In this document: positions 1 to 6,580 of the stretch, piece by piece
Layout: each line of letters opens with the position of its first letter
Position numbering within the stretch: the first letter of the stretch is position 1
Assembly: GCA_002780705.1 (NCBI GenBank)
Contig: PEUP01000094.1
Span: 264 to 11,092 of the forward strand
Origin: Elusimicrobia bacterium CG03_land_8_20_14_0_80_50_18
GTDB lineage: Bacteria; CG03
Length of the DNA stretch: 10,829 nt
Direction of reading: 5' to 3'
Notes under the pieces: generated by a model
What the model was told of the DNA's origin: nothing
Databases searched by the model: none
What the model saw: the letters and a program-made list of their open reading frames with translations, nothing else
Position numbers and translations under genes: made by a program

Positions 1-1276
1 GCATTATGTCCTGCGAGACTATCCCTATGCTGCGCCGGAGCCCGGCGAGTTTGAAATCCCTGATATCCGCCCCGTCTATTGTGACACGCCCTTCCGTGGG
101 ATCAAAAAAACGGGGGATGAGATTGGCTATGGTTGTTTTGCCGCCGCCGGATGAGCCGACCAGCGCGCAGATAGAACCTTTTTTGATGCGCATGTCCACA
201 TTTTTCAGGGCCTTATCACCGTCAGGTCCGGAAAAATAAGAAAAAGAAACATTCTCAAAAGCTATGCCGTTTTTGAGGCCGGGAAAATCTTTAGCGAGAG
301 GCTTTTCCTTCACCGTTATATTGGCGTCCAGCACGCGGAAAATTCTTTCCGAGGCGGACAGAGACGACTGCAGGAGCATGTTCAGGTCGGCGAGACTTTT
401 AATGGGCGCGTAAAAATTGATGAGAGCCGCCAGATACGCGACAGCCGTCCCGACGCTCACGGTCTCCCTGAAAATAGCGTTTATCACATAAGCGCCTATA
501 ACAAGGGATATTGTGTAGGTGATGATTTCAAGGACGGGACGCTGCATCGTCTCGGCCCGCAGAAGACGCATGATGACATTGAAATAATCACTGTTGCTCT
601 CCCGCATTCTCTCAATTTCCCTTTCCTCGCGGGCAAAGGCTTTCGTCACCTTGGCTCCGCTTATCCTTTCGGCCAGAAGAGCGTATATCCGGGCCATCTG
701 TTCCTGCGTCTGACGGGAAGTCTTACGCATTTTCCGCCCGAAAAATTTGATGGGCAACAGTAGTATCGGAAAGAAGAGCAGAGATGCCAGTGTCCATTGC
801 CAGTTGAGAGCGAAAAGAACGACAAGCAGCCCGACGCAGCTTAAACCGTCCCTGATCAATTTTACCGGCACGGTGGTGATGGCGTTCTGCACATACATCA
901 TGTCATTGGTCAGCCGCGAGAGCAGCGCCCCGGTTGTCCTCTTGATATAATAAGCAAGCGACAACTTCTGCATGTGCGCGTATGTTTCGTTGCGCACATC
1001 TATTATGACCTTCTGACCGATGTAGGCGAGTAGATAGTTCTGTATATACGAAAAGACGGCATGTACGACGGTCAGTACGATAAGCGCCGCTGAAAAAATA
1101 ATGAGCAGATTCGTGTCTTTGCTCTCTATCAGTTTATCCAGGCCGGGCTTGAGAAGGTAAACACGGCCGCTTTTCACCGCCGCCACAACGATCATGCAAA
1201 GGAGAGCTTCAACAAAACGGATGCGGTAGGGCTTAAGATACACCAACAGCCTTTTCATAATATTTTTTGTTTTCAT
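1..1276 (-). CDS. msbA: MsbA-like lipid A export ABC transporter, permease + ATP-binding (3' end beyond window)
   Basis: A fused ABC exporter half-transporter, probably flipping the lipid A core across the inner membrane as a homodimer. The 425 visible residues hold about six hydrophobic segments (roughly 20-35, 56-78, 143-158, 160-177, 248-268, 272-292) with the usual exporter coupling region (AERISGAKVTKAFAREE, 202-218). The nucleotide-binding domain starts near 338. Its Walker A is GSSGGGKTT with Lys380, and the Q-loop glutamine is at 422. The window edge removes the signature motif, Walker B and H-loop, about 150 residues for a typical 580-residue MsbA. The ATG at 1276 shares one base with the lpxB stop (TAATG), so translation is probably coupled; an internal ATG at 1258 is possible. 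Substrate assignment rests on the position right after lpxI-lpxB. By sequence alone it could be another lipid or drug exporter. Confidence 0.87.
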   Translation of the reverse strand, partial: MKTKNIMKRLLVYLKPYRIRFVEALLCMIVVAAVKSGRVYLLKPGLDKLIESKDTNLLIIFSAALIVLTVVHAVFSYIQNYLLAYIGQKVIIDVRNETYAHMQKLSLAYYIKRTTGALLSRLTNDMMYVQNAITTVPVKLIRDGLSCVGLLVVLFALNWQWTLASLLFFPILLLPIKFFGRKMRKTSRQTQEQMARIYALLAERISGAKVTKAFAREEREIERMRESNSDYFNVIMRLLRAETMQRPVLEIITYTISLVIGAYVINAIFRETVSVGTAVAYLAALINFYAPIKSLADLNMLLQSSLSASERIFRVLDANITVKEKPLAKDFPGLKNGIAFENVSFSYFSGPDGDKALKNVDMRIKKGSICALVGSSGGGKTTIANLIPRFFDPTEGRVTIDGADIRDFKLAGLRRSIGIVSQDIM

Positions 1277-2364
1277 TATATCCCCCCGGCGCTGACGGCA
1301 AGCAATTTTTCTATCTCTGAAACGACATTGGCTTCCGCGTTCTTTTGACCGAATAAATTCCTCAATTTAACGAGTTCGGCGGAAGTGCAGAGCAGTTTGT
1401 CTTTTTTCAGCATGGCTGTGAGCTCGCGCAGGATCCTGAAAGGAGCCGCCTCCGTCTGTATGAGTTCGGGCGTCACCAATTTTCCCGCAAGTATATTGGG
1501 CATGCCTATGAATCTGCTCTTAACGACCCGGCGGGCTATGGAATAGGACAGGAATGATGTTTTGTACATGATCAGCGTCGGTATCCCGAGCATCGCGTTT
1601 TCAAAAGAAGCCGTGCCTGAAGAAGCGACGGCCAGGCGAAGACTTCGGCGGTGGACATAGCCCTTGTCTTCCACTATCTCACAGCTATCCGGCAGAGTTG
1701 AATAAAGCTCCATGGGAAGCGACGGGGCCTTGAAACATTTGAAACGGAACTCCCCGCCGCCAAGAAGCTTGATGAGCGCCGCCATCACCGGCAGATGTTT
1801 CTCCAATTCACTTTTCCTGGAGCCCGGTAAAAGCCCGATGTAAGGCGATTCGGGGTCGTATGCGGGTTCCGGCAGCATAGCGGTGAGAGGATGCCCGGGG
1901 AAAAGAGCGTTAACGCCGTGAGCAAGATAAATTTTTTCCTCAAAAGGAAAAACCGGAAAAACTTTACTGACATATTTTTTAATTTTTTTAACGCGAGCGA
2001 AACGGCTCGCCCATATCTGCGGACAGATATAGTAGAACACCTTCGTGCCGACACCGGCAAAGAGCGGAAGAAGATGAGAATTAAAACCCCAGAAATCAAC
2101 CATAACAGCGGCATCCGGTTGATTCTCCACGCAAAAGCTTTTTATTCTGCCAAGCAGACGGCGGAAAAAAATTATGTTTCGGAGCGGCTCTATGAAACCT
2201 ATGTCGTTTCTGGCGGAAACATCCACTATGATTTCCGCTCCCGACTCGCGCAGAGCGGCGCCGCCGACGGCGGAAACTTCCCAGCCGGAGGCCATAAAAG
2301 TGCCGGCAAGGCGCGCCGCAAAGATATCGCCCGAAAAATCACCGGCCGAAATAAAAACTCTCAC
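1276..2364 (-). CDS. lpxB: Lipid-A-disaccharide synthase LpxB
   Basis: A GT19-family glycosyltransferase that joins UDP-2,3-diacylglucosamine and lipid X into the lipid A disaccharide phosphate at the inner face of the inner membrane. At 362 residues it is close to family length. Visible hallmarks are the N-terminal AGDFSGD loop (usual form AGExSGD, so Glu is replaced by Asp), VDFWGFN, YYICPQIWAS, LLPGSRKSELEKHLP, the SSGTASFENAMLGIPT nucleotide-sugar loop and the C-terminal MPNILAGKLVTPELIQ. The start is GTG at 2364, forming a GTGA overlap with the lpxI stop, with an AGGA purine stretch about 6 bases upstream. It follows lpxI, which makes one of its substrates (lipid X), and overlaps msbA by one base. 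The family assignment is secure. The effect of the Glu-to-Asp change is unknown. Confidence 0.96.
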   Translation of the reverse strand: MRVFISAGDFSGDIFAARLAGTFMASGWEVSAVGGAALRESGAEIIVDVSARNDIGFIEPLRNIIFFRRLLGRIKSFCVENQPDAAVMVDFWGFNSHLLPLFAGVGTKVFYYICPQIWASRFARVKKIKKYVSKVFPVFPFEEKIYLAHGVNALFPGHPLTAMLPEPAYDPESPYIGLLPGSRKSELEKHLPVMAALIKLLGGGEFRFKCFKAPSLPMELYSTLPDSCEIVEDKGYVHRRSLRLAVASSGTASFENAMLGIPTLIMYKTSFLSYSIARRVVKSRFIGMPNILAGKLVTPELIQTEAAPFRILRELTAMLKKDKLLCTSAELVKLRNLFGQKNAEANVVSEIEKLLAVSAGGI

Positions 2365-3161
2365 TTTATTCCTAAAACGCAGATACCATTTTCATCGGCG
2401 AGGGCGACGCTCTCGCGCTCTTCAAAAAAAAGAGCCGAACCGGCCTCGGCGGCAAGAACAGACGCTCCTGATCGCACAAGCTTTTTAATGGTGCCGAGGC
2501 CTATGACAGGCACATCAAAACGGGTGTCCTGCGACGCCCTGACGGCTTTCGCCACAACCGTACCGCTTCCGGCTAGCTCCCCTGAGCGCAAAATACACAT
2601 ATCGGTACCTTCCATCGCCTCAAGCGCCACGACAACGCCGTCTTTCACAACAGCCGTCTGCCCGATGTCTTGTCCGCTGATCAGTTTGGCGGCGGATTCC
2701 GCCAGGCTTATATCTTTGAGTTCCCGTTTGGAAGGCTTGCGGCGGGTGTAAACCCTCTCCCTGAAAAGCATGCTCTCAAGCGGCCCTACGGAAGAAAGTA
2801 TCCTGATACCCTCTTTCTCAAAGAGATCGCAAACCGCCTTCAGCATTGTGGATACCCTTTTATCTTTGAGGGAAGCCAGCAGTTTGACCGCTTTGAGGTC
2901 GGGTTTGATAGAAAAAACCGAAGCGTGCCGCACGCGTCCGGCGAGGATCAGCTCCTTAACGCCCTCTCCTTTGAAAAAATCTATGGTTTTTTTTAGCTCG
3001 CCTATATGCGCCCATACAAAAGAAGACGCGTGTTGCTCTATGCCGCCCATAGCGTGATCCTTTACAGCCGCTATCTTCAGGTCATAACCCTGTTTTCTAA
3101 GCTGCTCCGCGACAAGGATAGGAAAACTGCCTTCGCCCGCTATTAACCCTATGACTGACAT
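2361..3161 (-). CDS. lpxI: UDP-2,3-diacylglucosamine pyrophosphatase LpxI
   Basis: Hydrolyses UDP-2,3-diacylglucosamine to lipid X and UMP, the step before LpxB. LpxI (DUF1009 family) is the alternative to LpxH found in many bacteria outside the beta- and gammaproteobacteria. The 266 residues match the family end to end: N-terminal IAGEGSFPILVAEQLRKQG (7-25), ILAGRVR (72-78), GQDIGQTAVV (163-172), EAMEGTDMCILR (181-192), and the C-terminal SQDTRFDVPVIGLGTI (210-225) ahead of EAGSALFFE. No metallophosphoesterase motifs of LpxH or LpxG are present. The ATG at 3161 directly follows the apt TGA with no spacer, and the TGA overlaps the lpxB GTG. Translation is therefore probably coupled along apt-lpxI-lpxB. 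The family call is secure; biochemical activity is inferred. Confidence 0.95.
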   Translation of the reverse strand: MSVIGLIAGEGSFPILVAEQLRKQGYDLKIAAVKDHAMGGIEQHASSFVWAHIGELKKTIDFFKGEGVKELILAGRVRHASVFSIKPDLKAVKLLASLKDKRVSTMLKAVCDLFEKEGIRILSSVGPLESMLFRERVYTRRKPSKRELKDISLAESAAKLISGQDIGQTAVVKDGVVVALEAMEGTDMCILRSGELAGSGTVVAKAVRASQDTRFDVPVIGLGTIKKLVRSGASVLAAEAGSALFFEERESVALADENGICVLGIK

Positions 3162-3680
3162 TCAGTATTTGAGCATTGTGAACAGCTCCGGGCCGGGGGG
3201 GAGTTTTTTTCTGCCGTTCAAGTCGGTCAGCTCAATGAGAAACACGAAAGAATCCACGACGGCTTTTTTCTTCATCAGGAGCTTATACGCTGCCAGCGAA
3301 GTGCCGCCGGTCGCGAGAAGGTCGTCAAGGATGATATATCTTTTGTTTTTGACAACGGCATCCTCATGCACTTCTATGCTGTCAAAACCATATTCAAGCT
3401 TGTAGCGCACCGAAAGTTTTTTCGCGGGGAGCTTGCCTTTTTTCCTTATCACCACCATGCCCTTTTTCAGTTTATAGGCCAGAGCCGCGCCGAAAATAAA
3501 ACCGCGCGATTCTATGCAGGCGATATAGTCTATTTTGCGCCCGCGATAATATGCGGCCATGGCGTCCACCGCGGCGCGAAAAGCCGCCGGATTTTTCAGG
3601 AGAGTTGTGATGTCGTAGAAATATATTCCCTTTATGGGAAAATCCTTCACACCTCTGATGTGCTTTTTAAGATCTATCAT
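3162..3680 (-). CDS. apt: Adenine phosphoribosyltransferase
   Basis: A cytosolic purine-salvage enzyme converting adenine and PRPP to AMP and pyrophosphate. The 172-residue length is typical. Visible family features are FPIKGIYFYDITTLL (14-28), CIESRGFIFGAALA (55-68), the flexible-loop segment VVIRKKGKLP (76-85), YKLEYG (93-98), and the PRPP-binding motif ILDDLLATGGTS (117-128) with its two acidic residues. The ATG at 3680 has a strong ribosome binding site 6 bases upstream. It lies 39 bases after the sigma-factor gene and immediately before lpxI. There is no obvious metabolic link to lipid A, so it is probably a housekeeping passenger in the operon. A run of seven G (plus strand) and a run of seven T near the 3' end sit within an intact frame. 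Confidence 0.96.
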   Translation of the reverse strand: MIDLKKHIRGVKDFPIKGIYFYDITTLLKNPAAFRAAVDAMAAYYRGRKIDYIACIESRGFIFGAALAYKLKKGMVVIRKKGKLPAKKLSVRYKLEYGFDSIEVHEDAVVKNKRYIILDDLLATGGTSLAAYKLLMKKKAVVDSFVFLIELTDLNGRKKLPPGPELFTMLKY

Positions 3681-3686
3681 TCAAAT

Positions 3687-3693
3687 CCCCCTT
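3687..3693 (-). promoter_or_regulatory. Ribosome binding site of apt
   Basis: On the minus strand AAGGGGG ends 6 bases before the apt ATG. It is the clearest Shine-Dalgarno site in the 3' half of the window and confirms the apt start. The genes after apt rely on overlapping or abutting starts. Confidence 0.6.
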
Positions 3694-3719
3694 TTGACCT
3701 CTTCCTTGTATTTTTAAAA

Positions 3720-4553
3720 TCAGAAGTCAACACCCTCTTCAAGAAGGTAGCTTTTCATCTTTTCCAGAGCGCGCCGTTCTATCTGGCGGACGCGTTCCCT
3801 CGTAATTCTATATTTTTTCGCCAGGATTGACAAAGAGGCGGGCTTCTCCCCGTGCATCCCGCTTCGGCAGCGCAGAACATCCTGTTCTCTCGGCAGGAGT
3901 TTCTTGAGGGCCTCGACAAGAAACTTTTTCCTTTCGCTGCAGGAGGCGATATCTTCAGGGCAGCCCTCTTCCGACACGATTATGTCTTTCAGGAATATCT
4001 CTTCGTTCTCATCTATCGGCGTATCAAGAGATATTATGTGCTCCCATGCCTGAATATTACCCAGTATCTTCTCCACCTTATCCTCTGAGGTAAGCATCTC
4101 TTTAGCGAGCTCTTTTGCGCTCGGGTTCCTGCGCAGTTTCGCTTTTAGCTTGCCCGCTGATTTCAAAGCCTGTTTTATGTGCGTGTCCGTGTAGGTGGGA
4201 ATATAGACCATTTTCATCTGATTCATAAGGGCTTTCTGTATTGACTGCTTCACCCACCAGTATGCGTATGTCGAAAACCTGTAGCCGTATTCGGGTTTGT
4301 ATTTTTCTATAGCTCTCATAAGCCCGAATGTGCCCTCACCTACAAGATCCAGGAGGCTGAGGACTTTCTGGCTGCGAAGATATTTTTTCGCGATGGAGAC
4401 CACAAGCCTGAGGTTGGATTCTACGAGTCTCTGTTTCGCCCAGACATTGCCCTTGCGCGCAAGAATTATCAGTCTGGCCAAATCCTCTTCTCCGAGAAGA
4501 GGAATATCCCCTATTTCCTTGAGATAGAGTTTGACAGAATCAATCTTTTCCAT
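3720..4553 (-). CDS. Group-2 (RpoS/SigA-like) sigma-70 family RNA polymerase sigma factor
   Basis: Directs RNA polymerase to a promoter class. The 277 residues lack region 1.1 but hold region 1.2 (5-35, SVKLYLKEIGDIPLL), region 2 (about 41-111, with NLRLVVSIAKKY, the DLVGEGTFGL core-binding segment and FSTYAYWWVKQSIQKAL), region 3 (about 118-195) and region 4 (212-270) ending in the helix-turn-helix TRERVRQIERRALEKM. The short length and absent region 1.1 favour an alternative rather than the primary housekeeping factor. Gln106 lies where E. coli RpoD has Thr440, which reads the -10 element. Region 4.2 keeps the usual residues for a TTGACA-type -35. The ATG lies 3 bases after the stop of the NlpD-like gene with no clear ribosome binding site, so translation may depend on that gene. 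The nlpD-rpoS order suggests a stationary-phase or envelope-stress role, which is inference; orthology with RpoS is unproven. Confidence 0.92.
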   Translation of the reverse strand: MEKIDSVKLYLKEIGDIPLLGEEDLARLIILARKGNVWAKQRLVESNLRLVVSIAKKYLRSQKVLSLLDLVGEGTFGLMRAIEKYKPEYGYRFSTYAYWWVKQSIQKALMNQMKMVYIPTYTDTHIKQALKSAGKLKAKLRRNPSAKELAKEMLTSEDKVEKILGNIQAWEHIISLDTPIDENEEIFLKDIIVSEEGCPEDIASCSERKKFLVEALKKLLPREQDVLRCRSGMHGEKPASLSILAKKYRITRERVRQIERRALEKMKSYLLEEGVDF

Positions 4554-4556
4554 AAT

Positions 4557-5225
4557 TCAGTTCAGATACAGCATCGGATCATAGGCTTCCGTCCCGTAGC
4601 GTATTTCAAAATACAAAACGCGGCCGCCGTATTTTTTCCTGCTGCCGCAAGCGCCTATCAAGGCGCCCGCGTTCACATTATCCCCTATCTTTACCGATAT
4701 GCTGTCAAGATAGGCATACACGCTGTGATAAGCTCCGCCGTGTTCTATGATAACGGTGTTGCCGAAATTCCCCGCTTCGCCGCAAAAAGAGACTTTTCCC
4801 GGAGCGGCCGCTTTCACATGGGAAGATTCCGCTTTTATCACTATTCCCAGCGAACGGCTGAGATTATTTTTGCCGAAATGCTCAACGACTTTCCCCGTAG
4901 CCGGCCAGGCAAATGAGATATCCGCGGCTTTAGGGGGTTTTGACACCCTTGCCCTCTTTGTGCTCGCCGGCCCCGCGGCGGCGGAGACGGCGCCTCGCGG
5001 CACTTTTAATTTCATGCCGGGATAAATACGCGAGGAATCCCTTAGCTTATTGGCACTCACAAGCGAGAAAAAATCAGCATCATGTTTCCGCGCGATAGAC
5101 CAGAGCGTATCGCCCCTCCTGACATAATACCATCTGTGGCCGGCAGGCGGGGGAATACAAGCCGCCTGAGCCAAAACAATAACACAGCAGATGCCCGCCA
5201 ATAAATCTTGTCTGTAAAGAATCAA
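4557..5225 (-). CDS. nlpD: NlpD-like exported LysM + degenerate LytM (M23) protein
   Basis: Probably an envelope protein that binds peptidoglycan and may activate a cell-wall amidase, as NlpD does. The TTG at 5225 is preferred because an AGGAGGAGG site ends 9 bases before it; the earlier in-frame TTG at 5234 abuts that site. A hydrophobic N-terminus (LLAGICCVIVLAQAAC) looks like a signal peptide. A cysteine follows, but the -3 residue is Gln, so a lipobox is doubtful. A LysM domain (about 33-76, YYVRRGDTLWSIARKH) and a Pro/Ala/Lys linker precede a LytM domain (about 104-219). That domain keeps the fold pattern but has SLGIVIKA for HxGxD, YAYL for YAHL and VLYFEIR for HLHFEIR. No M23 zinc ligand or catalytic histidine remains, so hydrolase activity is unlikely. 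The sigma-factor gene follows 3 bases later. The symbol is assigned by architecture and context only. Confidence 0.85.
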   Translation of the reverse strand: MILYRQDLLAGICCVIVLAQAACIPPPAGHRWYYVRRGDTLWSIARKHDADFFSLVSANKLRDSSRIYPGMKLKVPRGAVSAAAGPASTKRARVSKPPKAADISFAWPATGKVVEHFGKNNLSRSLGIVIKAESSHVKAAAPGKVSFCGEAGNFGNTVIIEHGGAYHSVYAYLDSISVKIGDNVNAGALIGACGSRKKYGGRVLYFEIRYGTEAYDPMLYLN

Positions 5226-5234
5226 AAAAAACAA

Positions 5235-5243
5235 CCTCCTCCT
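5235..5243 (-). promoter_or_regulatory. Strong ribosome binding site of the nlpD-like gene
   Basis: On the minus strand AGGAGGAGG lies 9 bases before a TTG codon at 5225 and directly abuts another TTG at 5234. Normal spacing therefore selects 5225. This is one of only two strong Shine-Dalgarno sites beside a gap in the window, and suggests the NlpD-like gene starts translation independently after the 80-base gap from the FecR-like gene. Confidence 0.6.
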
Positions 5244-5260
5244 GTTTTCGAATCCGCAAG

Positions 5261-5288
5261 GGCCTTTTTTTTATCAAATAAAGAGGCC
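5261..5288. repeat. Imperfect inverted repeat (GGCC arms, A/T-rich middle) between fecR-like and nlpD-like genes
   Basis: The 28 bases begin with GGCCTTTT and end with AAGAGGCC, so arms of about 8 to 9 bases pair with one mismatch around an A/T-rich loop. On the transcribed strand no T-run follows the second arm, so it is not a convincing terminator. It could be an RNA hairpin or nothing. It sits in the only gap of more than 40 bases between genes in the window, apart from the mutL/mnmG junction. Confidence 0.3.
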
Positions 5289-5305
5289 GCCCCGCAAGCT
5301 CTGTT

Positions 5306-6580
5306 TTAGTCTATCGGCAGCCAGAGATTGGAAGGTGATCTTTTATAGCGTTTTGACAGAAATCCCGATTCCGTCTTGATAAACACGGTAAACAGCTCGG
5401 CTTCGCCTATACGTAATACACACACGAAATTATCATCCTTCAGCACCTTGCCCGGCTGGCCGTTTATAACAACATCTTCCATCCCCGGGCATGAACCCTT
5501 CACCTCCAGTATCCCGTCTCCTATATCGGTTATGGATTCCACTTTGATCACATCTCTGCTCTCAGTGCCCCTCACAAAATAATAAAAAGCGCTCCACTTG
5601 CTCTCAAAGCCGTCTTTTGAAAGAAGAGATACCCTCAAATAATAACCTCCCGGCGGGAGCGAGCGCTGCGAGGATTTCACATCCTCAGGGCGGAGGGCAT
5701 ACTCGTCTTTGATAATATCCTCAAATTTCTCATCCGAAGCCACTTGAAAATGATATTTCTCTCCATCCTCAAGTTCCCGCAGATTATTCAGATCGCCTAT
5801 CGCATCCGGCAAAGGCAGAGGAGCTTCCGGGACAGAGTCAAAAGGCACAAGAGTCCTGAACCCCTCTTTTACTTTCACGGTTTTCTTTTGAGCGGTGACA
5901 GCCACCTCTCCCCGGTGAACACTCAAACGCACATTCCTGTCATCCGAGGTGTTGATGTTATAGCGGGAACCGCCGGAGGGGTCCAACTTCACCCCGCGGC
6001 TGGCAACCCTGACATCATCGGCGCCGAGATTGCCGGCGAGAAAGCTCGCCGAAGGGCGTTCTTCGTTCTCATTGAGGAACACCAGCGAATCCGGAGCCAG
6101 CGAGAGATTGCCTCCGGCCAGAAACTCAAGCCGCGCGGAACCGTCCGACAAAGTCATCACACCGTCCCCCGGGAAAAGCCGGCGTCCTGAGGGAAGTTTC
6201 TCCCACTTTATTTCCCTCCCTTTTCTTGTCAAAACAAGGGGCTCGACGGAGACGGTGTCGCAAACCTGCTCTTGCAGAAGGCCGCTCTCTATTTGCACAA
6301 ACGGACTCTGAATAAGAGCCCCATCGTCGGCGGGCAGGAATTTATTGAGACGGCGGACATCTTTGATCCGGGCGGGATCCTTGAGATATTTTTGGGCGAT
6401 GAGCTCCATTGTTGTTCCCGGCGGGATCTTTACTTCAACGATGACCTCAGCTCCCCGGGTGCCCGCATAAAGAGGGCGAATAGCAATTCGCCCGCTACTG
6501 CCGTCACCACTTCCCCGGGCATCCGCGTAAAGAGATAACAGCGTCAGCAGAACAAGGGCGGTAAAAGTATTTTTCAGCAT
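5306..6580 (-). CDS. Exported LysM-like / FecR-domain / Fn3-like protein
   Basis: A secreted or periplasmic protein of 424 residues of unknown specific function. A signal peptide is visible (LLTLLSLYADA, cleavage probably near residue 21). A LysM-like segment follows (about 46-80, KIPPGTTMELIAQKYLKDPA), then a FecR-type beta domain (about 120-246; LFPGDGVMTLSDGSARLEF and VHRGEVAVTAQKKTVKV). A Fn3-like segment comes next (about 285-337; YHFQVASDEKF and GGYYLRVSLLSKDGFESKWS), and a C-terminal Ig-like stretch (VVINGQPGKVLKDDNFVCVL). No transmembrane helix follows the signal peptide, unlike classical FecR anti-sigma regulators, so it is probably a cell-wall or periplasmic factor. It starts at ATG 6580, overlapping the kinase stop by 7 bases, which suggests joint production with that sensor. 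Similar LysM-FecR proteins occur in several Gram-negative lineages; the role here is inferred only. Confidence 0.8.
   Translation of the reverse strand: MLKNTFTALVLLTLLSLYADARGSGDGSSGRIAIRPLYAGTRGAEVIVEVKIPPGTTMELIAQKYLKDPARIKDVRRLNKFLPADDGALIQSPFVQIESGLLQEQVCDTVSVEPLVLTRKGREIKWEKLPSGRRLFPGDGVMTLSDGSARLEFLAGGNLSLAPDSLVFLNENEERPSASFLAGNLGADDVRVASRGVKLDPSGGSRYNINTSDDRNVRLSVHRGEVAVTAQKKTVKVKEGFRTLVPFDSVPEAPLPLPDAIGDLNNLRELEDGEKYHFQVASDEKFEDIIKDEYALRPEDVKSSQRSLPPGGYYLRVSLLSKDGFESKWSAFYYFVRGTESRDVIKVESITDIGDGILEVKGSCPGMEDVVINGQPGKVLKDDNFVCVLRIGEAELFTVFIKTESGFLSKRYKRSPSNLWLPID

Noticed and set aside
1891..2751. 286-codon open frame on the plus strand opposite lpxB and lpxI
   Set aside because: It lies antisense to two genes with strong family motifs, and its translation is low-complexity and resembles no family.
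3190..3212. Phase-variable homopolymers in apt (seven G and seven T in the plus strand)
   Set aside because: Runs of seven are too short to argue for switching, the frame is intact, and apt is a housekeeping enzyme.
3690..3735. Promoter between the sigma factor gene and apt (TTGACT seen in the sigma 3' end)
   Set aside because: No acceptable -10 element lies at 16-18 bases spacing.
5080..5277. 65-codon minus-strand frame beginning MIKKRPLRIRK overlapping the nlpD-like gene
   Set aside because: It is a shifted reading of the same region, has no family resemblance and ends inside the LysM domain coding sequence.
5261..5288. Rho-independent terminator after the fecR-like gene
   Set aside because: The stem is short and mismatched, and no T-run follows on the transcribed strand; the A/T tract lies inside the loop and arm.
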